Shown here: one piece after another, positions 1 through 9,445 of the stretch
Position numbering within the stretch: position 1 is the first letter of the stretch
Layout: each line of letters starts with the position of its first letter
Assembly (NCBI GenBank): GCA_001464895.1
Contig: LNEE01000062.1
Location: 1-64,000, forward strand
Length of the DNA: 64,000 nt
Direction: 5' to 3'
Source: Betaproteobacteria bacterium Ga0077532
GTDB taxonomy: Bacteria; Pseudomonadota; Gammaproteobacteria; Burkholderiales; Ga0077523
The notes under the pieces: generated by a model
What the model saw: only the letters and a program-made list of their open reading frames with translations
Databases searched by the model: none
What the model was told of the DNA's origin: nothing
Made by a program: the position numbers and the translations under genes

Positions 1-3000
1 ACCAGCGGTTCCTCCGACGTGCTGCGCATGGTCGGTGCGGGCACCACCTCCGTCTCCGCCATCGAGACGGTCATCGGCTCCACCGGTACCGACACGGCTG
101 CGATGCTGATCGATGGCGCCCTCGCCGTCTCCGGCGTCGAGGTGGTCCACGGCTCCGACGGCACCGACGTGGTCACCCGACTGGGCGGTGGCACCACCAG
201 CATCTCCAACGTCGAGACGCTCCTCGGCAGCACGTCCGTCGATGTCGCCGCCCTGCTCTCGGCCGGTGACACGGCGATCTCCTCCATCGAGACCGTCCTC
301 GGCACCTCCGGCACCGACGCGCTCTCCCTGCTCGGTGCGGGCACCGTGACCGTCTCCGCCGTGGAGACCATCACCGGCAGCGCCGGCACTGATGTCGTGC
401 GCACGCTCAACGACTCCAACCTCTCCGTCTCCGCCATCGAGACGGTACTCGGCAACACAGATACCGACGTGGTCTCCATGCTCGCCGCAGGCTCGCTCGC
501 CGTGAGCAGTGTCGAGACCCTCACCGGCTCCGACGGCACCGACGTCGCAACCCTGCTGGGCGCGGGCACCGTGGCTATCTCCGCCGTCGAGTCGGTCATC
601 GGCAGCAGACTCACCGATGTCCTCTCGATGTTGGAGGGTGGCAACCTCGCCGTCTCCGCCGTCGAGACAGTGCTGGGTACGACCGACGTGGATCACATCT
701 CCATGCTCGGTGCCGGCACCATGGCCGTCTCCGCGGTCGAGACCGTCTCCGGTAGCTCCGGCACCGACATCGTCAACGCGATCGGAGGTGGCGACATGAC
801 CATCTCGCTGATCGAAACTGTCCTGGGCAGCGCAGACACCGACGCCGTGTCCATGCTCTCCGGCGGCACCCTCGCCACCAGCAACATCGAGTCCGTGGTG
901 GGCACCAGCGGCTCCAGCGACGTCCTCCGCATGATCGGCGCGAGCACCGCTTCCGTCTCCGCCATCGAGACGGTCGTCGGCTCCACCGCCACCGACACGG
1001 TTGCACTGCTCGACCAGGGATCGCTCGCGATCACCGCCGTCGAGACGTTCATCGGATCGAGCGCCGTCGACGTGGTGACCACGATCGGCGTCGCGACGAC
1101 CGCGATCTCCGCGGTGGATACGGTGTTGGGCTCGAGCGCCAAGGAAGTGATCACCATGCTCGCCGCCGACTCGGTCTCGGTGAGCGTCGTCGACACCCTG
1201 ATCGGCAGCGGCGGCACCGACGTGGCCACCATGCTCGGAGCGTCCACCATGGGCGTCTCCGACATCGAGACCCTGATCGGCTCCTCGGGCACCGACATCG
1301 CCAGACTCCTGGCAACGTCGGATATCGCCGTCTCGAGCGTCGAGACCGTGCTCGGGTCCACCGACACCGACGTCATCAAGATGATGGCCGCCGGCACCAT
1401 GACAGCCACTGCGGTCGAGACGGTGATCGGCAGCGACGGGGACGATGCACTGACGTTGATCGGCGCCAGCACCACGGCGATCTCCGCCCTGGAATCCGTG
1501 GTGGGCACCACCGCCAAGGACGTGATCACAATGCTTGCCGCCGGATCCACTTCGGTGAGCAACATCGACACGCTGGTCGGCAGCAGTGGTACCGACGTGG
1601 CCACGATGCTCGGCGCCGGCACCATGGCCATGTTGGACGTCGAGACTCTGCTCGGGTCCTCGGGTACTGACATCGCCCGCCTGCTTGCCGCCGGTGACGT
1701 GGCGGTCTCCCTGGTCGAGACCGTACTGGGCAGCGCCGACACCGACTCGGTCACCATGCTCTCGGCGGGCACGATCAGCACGAGCCTGGTGGAATCGGTC
1801 ATCGGTACGCTCGACACCAGCGACACTCTCAAGCTCCTCGCGGCCGGGTCCACCGCCATCTCCGCCATCGAAACGGTGCAAGGCACCAAGGGCATCGACG
1901 AGGTGACGATGCTCGCCGCCGGCACCCTGGCGGTCAGCACCGTCGAAACCCTCCTCGGCACCTCGGGCACGGACGTGGCCGAGATGCTCGCCGCCGGCAC
2001 CATGGCCGTCTCCCTGGTGGAAACGGTGCTCGGCGGCAGCGGGAAGGACGTCGTCGACATGCTCAGTGAGGGCACCCTCGCCGCCTCCCTGGTGGAGACG
2101 GTCCTCGGCAGCGCAGGCACGGACGTGCTCTCGATGCTCTCGGAGGGCACGATCCGCGTGAGCAACGTGGAGACCGTGCTGGGCAGTAGCGGCACCGACG
2201 TGGCAATCGCGCTCTCCGCCGGCGACATGGCGGTCTCGCAGGTCGAGACGGTCATCGGCAATGTCGGCACCAACGTGGTGAGCATGCTGGCCGAAGGCGC
2301 CCTGGCCGCGAGCGCGGTGGAAACCGTGATCGGCACGACCGCCACGGACGCGCTGACACTGCTCGGCGCCAGCACGATCGAAATCTCGGCGGTGGAATCG
2401 GTGGTGGGCAGCGCGGCCAAGGAAGTGGTCACCCTGCTCGGCACGGCGGTCTCCCTGTCGATGAGCGCCATCGACACCCTCATCGGCAGCAGCGGCGCCG
2501 ACGTGGTCACGTTGCTCGGCGCCGGCACCTCGGCGTTCTCGATCGTCGAGAGCATCCTCGGCAGCAACGGCACCGACATCGCTCGCCTCGTCGGCGGCGG
2601 TGAGGTCGCGGTTTCGCAGGTGGAGACGGTGCTCGGTGGCACCGGCGTGGATGCAGTCACGATGCTGGCGGCAGGCACGATGACCACCAGCCACGTCGAG
2701 ACGATCATCGGGACGGCAACCACCGACATCCTGAACCTGGTGGGCGCCGGATCGACGTCCATCTCGAACGTCGAGACGATCGTGGGCTCCACCGGGACCG
2801 ACGTGCTCACCATGCTCGGTGAGGACGACATCGCGGTGAGCAACGTCGAGACCGTCCTCGGCACCGCCGACACGGACACGGTCCAGATGCTGGCGGCAGG
2901 CACCCTGGCAGTCTCTCTCGTGGATACGGTCACCGGCAGTTCCGGAAGCGACCTGGTCCGCATGCTGAGCGCCGGCGACCTGGCTCTCACGGCAGTGGAA

Positions 3001-3726
3001 TCGGTGATCGGCACGACGGGCACCGACGCCGTGACGATGCTCGCGGCGGGCAGCCTGCGGGTGAGCGCGGTGGAAAGCGTGCTCGGATCCTCGGGCACCG
3101 ACGTCCTGTCGATGTTCGCCAGCGGCGCCATCGCGGTCTCCCAGGTGGAGACGGTCGTGGGCTTCAGCGGCGTCGATACCCTCACGATGCTGGCGGCGGG
3201 CGCCATCGCCACCAGTGCGGTGGAGACGATCATCGGCCACGCCTCCGGCTCCACCGACGACGTGCTCAGCCTTCTGTCGGGCGGCACCTCGGCGGTGTCG
3301 TCGATCGAATCGATCATCGGTAGCTCCGGCACCGACATCGTCAACCTCATCGCGGCCTCGGAAATCGGCGTCACTGCCGTGGAGACGGTGCTCGGCAGCA
3401 GCGGCACCGACGTGGTCGACATGCTGGCAGCGGGGACACTGGCCGTATCGCGGATCGAGACGGTCCTGGGTTCCTCCGGAACGGATGTGGTGCGCCTGAC
3501 CGGCACCGGGTCCGTGAGCGTCTCGAACGTGGAAACGGTCCTCGGCTCCACCGGCGTCGACGTGGTCACCATGCAGTCCGGTGGCGTGCTGACGGTCAGC
3601 GGGGTCGAATCGGTGATCGGGACAACGGGCACCGGCGACCAGGTCACCATGCTCTCCGCCGGTGCCCTCACGGTCTCGGCGGTGGAGTCGGTCACCGGCA
3701 CCTCGGGCGCCGACACCTTCACGTTC
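1..3726 (+). repeat. 75-bp coding tandem repeat array with 903-bp higher-order period
   Basis: About 49 diverged, in-frame 75-bp units encode the 25-residue protein repeat. Superimposed is a longer period. The SSDVLRM-type unit recurs at 16, 919 and 1822, exactly 903 bp apart (twelve units plus one extra codon). The lysine-bearing units at 1141 and 2044, and at 1516 and 2419, are also 903 bp apart. Blocks of about twelve units were therefore probably duplicated whole and then diverged. No unit is perfectly repeated at DNA level, so the array is old. Confidence 0.85.
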
Positions 3727-4086
3727 TCGGGCCCCACGGGGGTCACAGTGACGGGTGGCGGCGGGGCGGACACCTACACGGCCGGCGCGGGCAACGACGT
3801 GTTCGTGTTCACGAGCACATCGGACTCCTCCGCCGCCAGCGCCGTGGACACCATCAACGGGTTCAGCTCCGGCAACGACAAGCTGGACTTCAGCGCGATC
3901 ACCAGCGCTGGGAACCTCTTGACGGATGTCTCGCTGTACACGGTCAATGATGGCAACAGCAAGGCCATCGTCCGAACCGCCGGGTTGCTGGAGGTGGACA
4001 CGGACGGCGACGGTGCCACCGACATGCAGATCAATCTCACCGGCATCTCGGTGAACGGGCTGAACAGTGCAGACATCACCTGGTAA
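1..4086 (+). CDS. Giant 25-residue-repeat surface protein with RTX C-terminus (5' partial)
   Basis: The reading frame is open from base 1, so the true start lies upstream; 1361 residues are visible. About 49 copies of a 25-residue repeat, consensus close to AGTLAVSAVETVLGSSGTD followed by VVTMLA, fill the protein up to about residue 1240. They are rich in Ser and Thr and contain no Cys. The last ~120 residues change character: GGGGADTYTAGAGNDVFVF is a short RTX nonapeptide-like stretch, followed by the VDTINGFSSGNDKLDF pattern common at the C-terminus of serralysin/RTX proteins, ending SADITW. Known RTX proteins of this layout leave the cell by type I secretion, and an ABC/HlyD pair lies 10 kb downstream. 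I infer an exported surface or biofilm protein, probably a beta-solenoid. The adhesin role is not proven; the export route is fairly likely. Confidence 0.85.
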   Translation, partial: TSGSSDVLRMVGAGTTSVSAIETVIGSTGTDTAAMLIDGALAVSGVEVVHGSDGTDVVTRLGGGTTSISNVETLLGSTSVDVAALLSAGDTAISSIETVLGTSGTDALSLLGAGTVTVSAVETITGSAGTDVVRTLNDSNLSVSAIETVLGNTDTDVVSMLAAGSLAVSSVETLTGSDGTDVATLLGAGTVAISAVESVIGSRLTDVLSMLEGGNLAVSAVETVLGTTDVDHISMLGAGTMAVSAVETVSGSSGTDIVNAIGGGDMTISLIETVLGSADTDAVSMLSGGTLATSNIESVVGTSGSSDVLRMIGASTASVSAIETVVGSTATDTVALLDQGSLAITAVETFIGSSAVDVVTTIGVATTAISAVDTVLGSSAKEVITMLAADSVSVSVVDTLIGSGGTDVATMLGASTMGVSDIETLIGSSGTDIARLLATSDIAVSSVETVLGSTDTDVIKMMAAGTMTATAVETVIGSDGDDALTLIGASTTAISALESVVGTTAKDVITMLAAGSTSVSNIDTLVGSSGTDVATMLGAGTMAMLDVETLLGSSGTDIARLLAAGDVAVSLVETVLGSADTDSVTMLSAGTISTSLVESVIGTLDTSDTLKLLAAGSTAISAIETVQGTKGIDEVTMLAAGTLAVSTVETLLGTSGTDVAEMLAAGTMAVSLVETVLGGSGKDVVDMLSEGTLAASLVETVLGSAGTDVLSMLSEGTIRVSNVETVLGSSGTDVAIALSAGDMAVSQVETVIGNVGTNVVSMLAEGALAASAVETVIGTTATDALTLLGASTIEISAVESVVGSAAKEVVTLLGTAVSLSMSAIDTLIGSSGADVVTLLGAGTSAFSIVESILGSNGTDIARLVGGGEVAVSQVETVLGGTGVDAVTMLAAGTMTTSHVETIIGTATTDILNLVGAGSTSISNVETIVGSTGTDVLTMLGEDDIAVSNVETVLGTADTDTVQMLAAGTLAVSLVDTVTGSSGSDLVRMLSAGDLALTAVESVIGTTGTDAVTMLAAGSLRVSAVESVLGSSGTDVLSMFASGAIAVSQVETVVGFSGVDTLTMLAAGAIATSAVETIIGHASGSTDDVLSLLSGGTSAVSSIESIIGSSGTDIVNLIAASEIGVTAVETVLGSSGTDVVDMLAAGTLAVSRIETVLGSSGTDVVRLTGTGSVSVSNVETVLGSTGVDVVTMQSGGVLTVSGVESVIGTTGTGDQVTMLSAGALTVSAVESVTGTSGADTFTFSGPTGVTVTGGGGADTYTAGAGNDVFVFTSTSDSSAASAVDTINGFSSGNDKLDFSAITSAGNLLTDVSLYTVNDGNSKAIVRTAGLLEVDTDGDGATDMQINLTGISVNGLNSADITW

Positions 4087-4179
4087 GGCCCCGGGATCCC
4101 GAAGCTCCGTGGACGCCATCGGCGCCCGCGGGGCCGGCGGACCCTGACAAGCCCCCGCCACACCCCTCCCTAAAGCTCC

Positions 4180-4213
4180 CACCCCTCGCGGCCGTAAACG
4201 GCGGCGGGGGGTG
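4180..4213 (+). terminator. GC-rich hairpin after the repeat-protein gene
   Basis: A hairpin can form from CACCCC at 4180 with GGGGTG at 4208, with an inner stem GCCGT/ACGGC around a two-base loop. It lies about 95 bp after the stop codon and before the next start. No T-tract follows, so termination is uncertain. Confidence 0.35.
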
Positions 4214-4265
4214 CGCTCGTCATATCGACGGGCCGCCCGATGTGGCGACCTTATCCGATACGAAT

Positions 4266-7200
4266 ATGACAGAGACCGGGGTTGGGACCATCTTCGAAGC
4301 GCTGCAGGCCGGTGAGCATCTGCTCGCCGCCCAACGCGCACGGGCACGGCTGGCGGATCATCCGACCGACGGCGAAACCTGGTTCATGCTGGGGATCGCG
4401 GAACGGGCGCTCGGCGACCCTGCCGCGGCTGCCGCGAGTCACCAGCGGGCGCTGGTCACCCACGCCGAACATGCCGACGTCTGGTTCAACCTCGGCAACG
4501 CCCTCGTGGACGCTGGCGAACCGGCGCGCGCCCTCGATGCCTTCCGCGGCGCCGTGCAGCGGCAACCCTCGCATCAATCGGCCCTTCGCCAGATCGTCCG
4601 CATGGCTCCGACGCAGGGCGATGCCGATGGCGCCGTGCGCGCCGCAGCAGCGCTTGCCGCACTCCAGCCCGACAACGTGGACTTCGTCGCCCTGCATCTG
4701 CGAGCGCTGCGCTATGCCGGTCGCATGGCCGACGCCTCACGCCTCTTCCGCGCGGAGCTTCCCCGCGGACTCGACCACATCGCGTTCCTCATCGAGGGCG
4801 CAATGGTGCTCGAGCAGGAAGGCGATCACCGCGCCCTCGCGGTGCTGTACGAACGGCTCGACCGGCTGCAACCCGGCAATGCCGTCGTCAAGTTCCAGCT
4901 CGGTCTGAATCGGCTTCGCACGCGGCAACCCGCCGAGGCCCTCGGACCGCTGCAGGAGGCCCGGGCCCTGGGCCTGACCGAGCGCGGCCTGGAAGTCGCG
5001 ATCGGCACGGCGCTGGACCTCACCGGCCGTGATGAGGAAGCGCTGGACTGCCTGACAGCGGCAGCGCCCGACTTCGCGAGCGATCCGGTGGCCCACGTGC
5101 AGGCCTTCGCGCTGCGACAGTCGCTCTGCGACTGGAATACCGTCGAGTCCCTGGGTGCGACATTGCTGGCACCCGCCCTGGCAGTGCCCGCCCCCGGCAC
5201 CCGGACGGCATCACCCTTCCCCTTCACCGCGTATCCCGGCGACATCGACGATGCGCAGCTGCTCACCCTCGCGCGCCGCCACTCGGCGCAGGTGTCCCGC
5301 GAAGCCACCCCGTTCGAGGAACATCCCTGGGGCGGGACCCACGAGCGCATCCGCGTGGGCTATCTGGCAGCGAACTTCGGCGACGGCACCTCGGCACGGC
5401 GCGCCCTGGCCATGCTGCGTCGTCACGATGGTGCGCGCTTCGAGGCCTTCGCGTACGCCCATGGCATCGGCGAGACGGACCGGGCGCATGCGGATGTCGT
5501 TCCGGCGGGCATCGCGATCGTGAACCTGGCGGCGATGTCCGACCGCGCCGCGGCGGCGCGAATCCATGCCGACGAGATCGACGTGCTCGTGGACCTCGAC
5601 GGCCATGCGCCGCTGGCCCGACCCGGGATCCTGGCCCATTGCCCGGCACCGGTGCAGGTCACGTGGACGACGTGTCCGGGCAGCACGGGTGCCGCCTTCA
5701 TCGACCACGCGCTGGTGGATGCCCACGTCGTGCCGCCTTCCCAGCAGGCCCACTTCAGCGAGCGGCTTCTGTACATGCCGCACACGTTCCTCGTGAACGA
5801 CGACGAGCGGCCGGTCGACGTCGGCACGCCCACCCGCGCCGAATCGGGCCTGCCGGCGAAGGGCTTCGTGTTCTGCTGCTTCGGGGACCATCGCGGGATC
5901 GACCCGTCGGTGTTCGGTACCTGGATGCGCCTCCTGCAGGCCGTGCCGGGCAGTGTCCTCTGGCTGACGGAAGGCCACGCCGCCGCGCGCCGCCATCTTC
6001 GCGAGGCCGCGGAGGCTGCCGGCATCGACCCGACCCGGCTCGTCTTCGCGCCGGACGAAAACGCGCCACGGCACCTCGGACGCCTTCGCCTCGCCGACCT
6101 CTTTCTCGACACCTGGGTCTGCAACAGCCAACAGGCGCTGGGCGACGCGCTCTGGGTCGGCGTGCCCGCGATCTCGCTGTCGGGCAGGACTGCCGCCCGC
6201 CGCGTGGGCGCGAGCCAGTTGCACGCCGTCGGCATGCCCGACCTGTTGGTGTCCGATGCCGCAGCCTACGAGAACCTGGCGCTCGCCCTGGCGCGCGACC
6301 CCGCCCGACTCGGTGCCCTGCGCCAGAAGCTCACCGCCGTGCGGTCCGCAGCACCGCTCTTCGACACCACCGGCTTCGTCCGCGACTGGGAGGCCCGCCT
6401 GACCGAGATCGCACCTCTGGGTGCGACCGCCCGTCAACGCCGCAGCACTGAGGAAGGTGCGTTGGCGGCATCGATCGCCAAGCTGGACGCCGAGGACAGC
6501 GAACAGGGCGCGCTCGCAGTGGAGTCTGTCCTGGAGGCCGGTTGCGAGCGGCCCGACGCGTGGAACCTCTACGCGGTGGCGCTGCGCCGGCAGAAGCGCA
6601 GCGCGCTGTCCGGATTCGCCTATCGGCGCGGGCTCGGCGTGAAGCCCGACTACGCGGACATGATCGGCAACTACGCGAACCTGCTGCGGGACCAGGATCA
6701 CATCGAGACGTCACTCCCGCTGTATCGCCAGGCCGTACAGCTTGCGCCGCGCAACCGTCAGGCGCTGTCGAACCTGGCGGCGGCGCTGTCCGCGTGGGGT
6801 CGCCCCGACCAGCAGCTCACCGCGCTGGCGGTGGCGGAGGATCTCGAACCCGACAACCCCGACACGCACTGGGACAAGGCCCTCGCGCTGCTGATGCTGG
6901 GCGAACTGCGCACCGGCTTCGAGGAGTACGAATGGCGCCACAAGCGCCAGCAGCCGCCGCCGCGCGAGTATCCGCAGCCGCAATGGGCCGGCGAGCCGCT
7001 GCACGGCAAGCGCATCTTCCTGCACTGGGAACAGGGCTACGGCGACGTGCTGCAGTTCCTGCGGTTCATTCCGCTCGTGGTCGCGCTCGGCGGCCGGGTG
7101 ATCCTCGAAGTGCAGCCGGGTTTGAAGTCGCTCGTCGAGCTGCTCGACGGCGTCGTCGAGGTCACCGAGGCGCCCGCTCCGCCCCCCGACTTCGACATCT

Positions 7201-9419
7201 GGACCTCCCTGCTGTCGATCCCCCACATCCTCGGGATCGACGAGCGCACGCTCCCCAACACGCTGCCCTACATCCATCCGCCCGAGGCCACGACGGCGCG
7301 GTGGCGCGCCACACTGGGCCCTGCGAAGAAGCCGCGCATCGGTCTCGTGTGGGCCGGCAACCCGAACGTCAAGAACGATCGACTCCGCTCTCCGCGTCTC
7401 GGACCCATATTCCCGCTCTTCGCGATCAAGGGGATCGAGTGGGTACTGCTCCAGCAGGGTGACGGCCGCCGCGATCTCGAAGGCATGAAGCTGCCGGCGC
7501 ACGTGCGGGATCTGGCACCGGAAGTGCGCGATTTCGCGGACACCGCAGCCGTGATGCGCGAACTGGATCTCGTGATCAGCTCCGACACGTCCACCGCCCA
7601 TCTCGCTGCGGCCCTGGGCTGCCCCACGTGGGTGCTGCTCCACTACGCGTCCGACTGGCGCTGGGGTCTCGGGGACTCCACGCCCTGGTATCCGGGCGTG
7701 CGCCTCTTCCGGCAGCGTGAGTACGCCCGCTGGGACAGCGTCGTGGACGGCGTCCAGGAGGCCCTGTGCGAAACGTTCCGGCTCCGCGCGCCGAAGCGGC
7801 CGGCGGTTCCGGTCACGACGCAGCCGACCGCGCAGGATGCGGACTCGTCGGAGTTGCTGCCGGAGGCCTTCGCGCTCTACCAGCGCGGCCGGAAGCGCCT
7901 GGCCCGCCTGGTGGTCCGCGCGTCGCTCATGGAATCGCCGCTGCGCCCCGATGCGTGGTGCCTGCTCGGCGTCACCGAGCGCGCCCTGGGTGACACCCGA
8001 GCCGCCGCCCGCGCCTACCGGCGGTCCATCGAACTGATGCCCGGCTACCTCGACGCGTGGTTCAACCTCGGCAACATGCTCCGCGCGGAACGCGATCTGA
8101 CGGGGGCCCTGGAGGCCTACGGCCAGGTCGTGAAGCAGCAGCCGTCGCATGCCCAGGCCCTCAGCCTCCTGTCCGACGTGCACCGCGAGCTGCAGGACCT
8201 CCCAGCCGCCGAAGCCACCGCGCGCCGCGCCATTGCACTGCAGCCGGAGTTCGCCGAGGCCTGGGGACATCTCGGCAATGCGCTGAACGACATGGAGCGG
8301 TTCGACGAAGCCGCTGCCTGCTACGAGCGCGCGCTCCAGCTGCCGGACACACCGCCCGAGACGCACTACAACAAGGGCGTCGCGCTGCAACGCGCCGGCC
8401 ACGTGACGGCGTCGGTGGACTGTTACCGCACCATCCTGGCGGCGCGTCCGAAGGAGACCAACGCGCACTACAACCTCGCCACCGCGCTCTTCACGCTCGG
8501 CGAGTTCGCCGAGGGCTTCCGCGAGTACGAATGGCGCCTCGCGAAGCCCGAGCTGGCACCGCGCGTCTATCCGCAGCCGGCGTGGAACGGCGAGCCGCTC
8601 GCCGGCAAGCGCATCCTGCTTTACTGGGAACAGGGCTACGGCGACACGCTGCAGTTCCTGCGCTTCGTGCCGCTGCTCGCGAAGCAGGGCGCGCGCGTGA
8701 TCCTCGAACTGCAGTCCGGATTGAAGGGAATCGCGTCGCGCGTGCCGGGCGTCGAGGCGGTCTACGACGCCGGCGAAGCACTGCCCGCCTTCGACACGCA
8801 CGCGCCGCTGCTGTCGGTTCCGGCACGCCTGGGCGTCGGCCGCGCGGACTTCCCGGCCACGGTGCCTTACCTGGACGTGGCGCCGGAACTCGCCGCCCGC
8901 TGGGCACAGCGCATGGGGCCGCGGGGCCGGGCGCCGCGGGTCGGAATCGTCTGGGGCGGCAATCCCAACGTGCGCAGCGACCGCGTGCGCTCGCCGCGTC
9001 TCGCGCCGCTGCTGCCGCTCTTCGATGTCCCGGGCGTCGAGTGGTACATCCTCCAGCAGGGCGACGGCCGCCGCGACCTGGAGACGAACCCGCTGCCCGG
9101 TCGCGTGATCGACATCGCCACCGAGGTCAACGACTTCGCGGACTCCGCCGCCATCATGGCCGGGCTCGATCTGATGATCAGCTCGGACACCTCCACCGCG
9201 CATCTCGCGGCCGCCATCGGGCGCCCGACGTGGGCGCTGCTGCACTACGCCGCCGACTGGCGGTGGATGCAGGGCGACTCGACCCTCTGGTACCCCGGGC
9301 TGCGTGCGTTCCGTCAGAAGTCCCCCGGCGCGTGGGCCGAGTGCGTGGATCGGCTCGGCACCGAGCTGACCCGCCTCGCGCAACCCGCCGCCGTCCGCCG
9401 CACCCCCGTCACCGCATGA
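4266..9419 (+). CDS. TPR protein with one OGT-like and two GT9-like glycosyltransferase domains
   Basis: About 1717 residues from the ATG at 4266. An in-frame GTG at 4242 is an alternative, and neither has a clear ribosome site. Order: TPRs (about 1-310); an O-GlcNAc-transferase/SPINDLY-like domain (about 360-710, with APVQVTWTTCPGSTG and DALWVGVPAISL); TPRs (about 720-890); a GT9/heptosyltransferase-like domain (about 900-1160, with HWEQGYGDVLQFLRF and ISSDTSTAHLAAALG); TPRs (about 1195-1425); and a second such domain (about 1440-1700, with YWEQGYGDTLQFLRF). TPR proteins of these families glycosylate proteins or build glycans in the cytoplasm. Its place between a Ser/Thr-rich repeat protein and a type I exporter suggests that protein as substrate; this is inference. 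The OGT-like part has diverged active-site motifs. Confidence 0.85.
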   Translation: MTETGVGTIFEALQAGEHLLAAQRARARLADHPTDGETWFMLGIAERALGDPAAAAASHQRALVTHAEHADVWFNLGNALVDAGEPARALDAFRGAVQRQPSHQSALRQIVRMAPTQGDADGAVRAAAALAALQPDNVDFVALHLRALRYAGRMADASRLFRAELPRGLDHIAFLIEGAMVLEQEGDHRALAVLYERLDRLQPGNAVVKFQLGLNRLRTRQPAEALGPLQEARALGLTERGLEVAIGTALDLTGRDEEALDCLTAAAPDFASDPVAHVQAFALRQSLCDWNTVESLGATLLAPALAVPAPGTRTASPFPFTAYPGDIDDAQLLTLARRHSAQVSREATPFEEHPWGGTHERIRVGYLAANFGDGTSARRALAMLRRHDGARFEAFAYAHGIGETDRAHADVVPAGIAIVNLAAMSDRAAAARIHADEIDVLVDLDGHAPLARPGILAHCPAPVQVTWTTCPGSTGAAFIDHALVDAHVVPPSQQAHFSERLLYMPHTFLVNDDERPVDVGTPTRAESGLPAKGFVFCCFGDHRGIDPSVFGTWMRLLQAVPGSVLWLTEGHAAARRHLREAAEAAGIDPTRLVFAPDENAPRHLGRLRLADLFLDTWVCNSQQALGDALWVGVPAISLSGRTAARRVGASQLHAVGMPDLLVSDAAAYENLALALARDPARLGALRQKLTAVRSAAPLFDTTGFVRDWEARLTEIAPLGATARQRRSTEEGALAASIAKLDAEDSEQGALAVESVLEAGCERPDAWNLYAVALRRQKRSALSGFAYRRGLGVKPDYADMIGNYANLLRDQDHIETSLPLYRQAVQLAPRNRQALSNLAAALSAWGRPDQQLTALAVAEDLEPDNPDTHWDKALALLMLGELRTGFEEYEWRHKRQQPPPREYPQPQWAGEPLHGKRIFLHWEQGYGDVLQFLRFIPLVVALGGRVILEVQPGLKSLVELLDGVVEVTEAPAPPPDFDIWTSLLSIPHILGIDERTLPNTLPYIHPPEATTARWRATLGPAKKPRIGLVWAGNPNVKNDRLRSPRLGPIFPLFAIKGIEWVLLQQGDGRRDLEGMKLPAHVRDLAPEVRDFADTAAVMRELDLVISSDTSTAHLAAALGCPTWVLLHYASDWRWGLGDSTPWYPGVRLFRQREYARWDSVVDGVQEALCETFRLRAPKRPAVPVTTQPTAQDADSSELLPEAFALYQRGRKRLARLVVRASLMESPLRPDAWCLLGVTERALGDTRAAARAYRRSIELMPGYLDAWFNLGNMLRAERDLTGALEAYGQVVKQQPSHAQALSLLSDVHRELQDLPAAEATARRAIALQPEFAEAWGHLGNALNDMERFDEAAACYERALQLPDTPPETHYNKGVALQRAGHVTASVDCYRTILAARPKETNAHYNLATALFTLGEFAEGFREYEWRLAKPELAPRVYPQPAWNGEPLAGKRILLYWEQGYGDTLQFLRFVPLLAKQGARVILELQSGLKGIASRVPGVEAVYDAGEALPAFDTHAPLLSVPARLGVGRADFPATVPYLDVAPELAARWAQRMGPRGRAPRVGIVWGGNPNVRSDRVRSPRLAPLLPLFDVPGVEWYILQQGDGRRDLETNPLPGRVIDIATEVNDFADSAAIMAGLDLMISSDTSTAHLAAAIGRPTWALLHYAADWRWMQGDSTLWYPGLRAFRQKSPGAWAECVDRLGTELTRLAQPAAVRRTPVTA

Positions 9420-9445
9420 ACAAGAACCCCCAGGAGTCCTCCCCG

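Noticed and set aside
693-3773. A 1026-residue open frame antisense to the repeat protein
   Set aside because: It exists because the 75-bp repeat and high GC lack stops in this frame. Its translation is a low-complexity Ser/Thr/Pro mirror of the repeats with no start signal, and the sense frame has a clear RTX C-terminus.
6711-9383. An 890-residue minus-strand frame opposite the TPR-glycosyltransferase gene
   Set aside because: Its composition is Arg/Gly/His-rich with no recognisable domain; the plus strand encodes clear TPR and GT motifs across the same bases.
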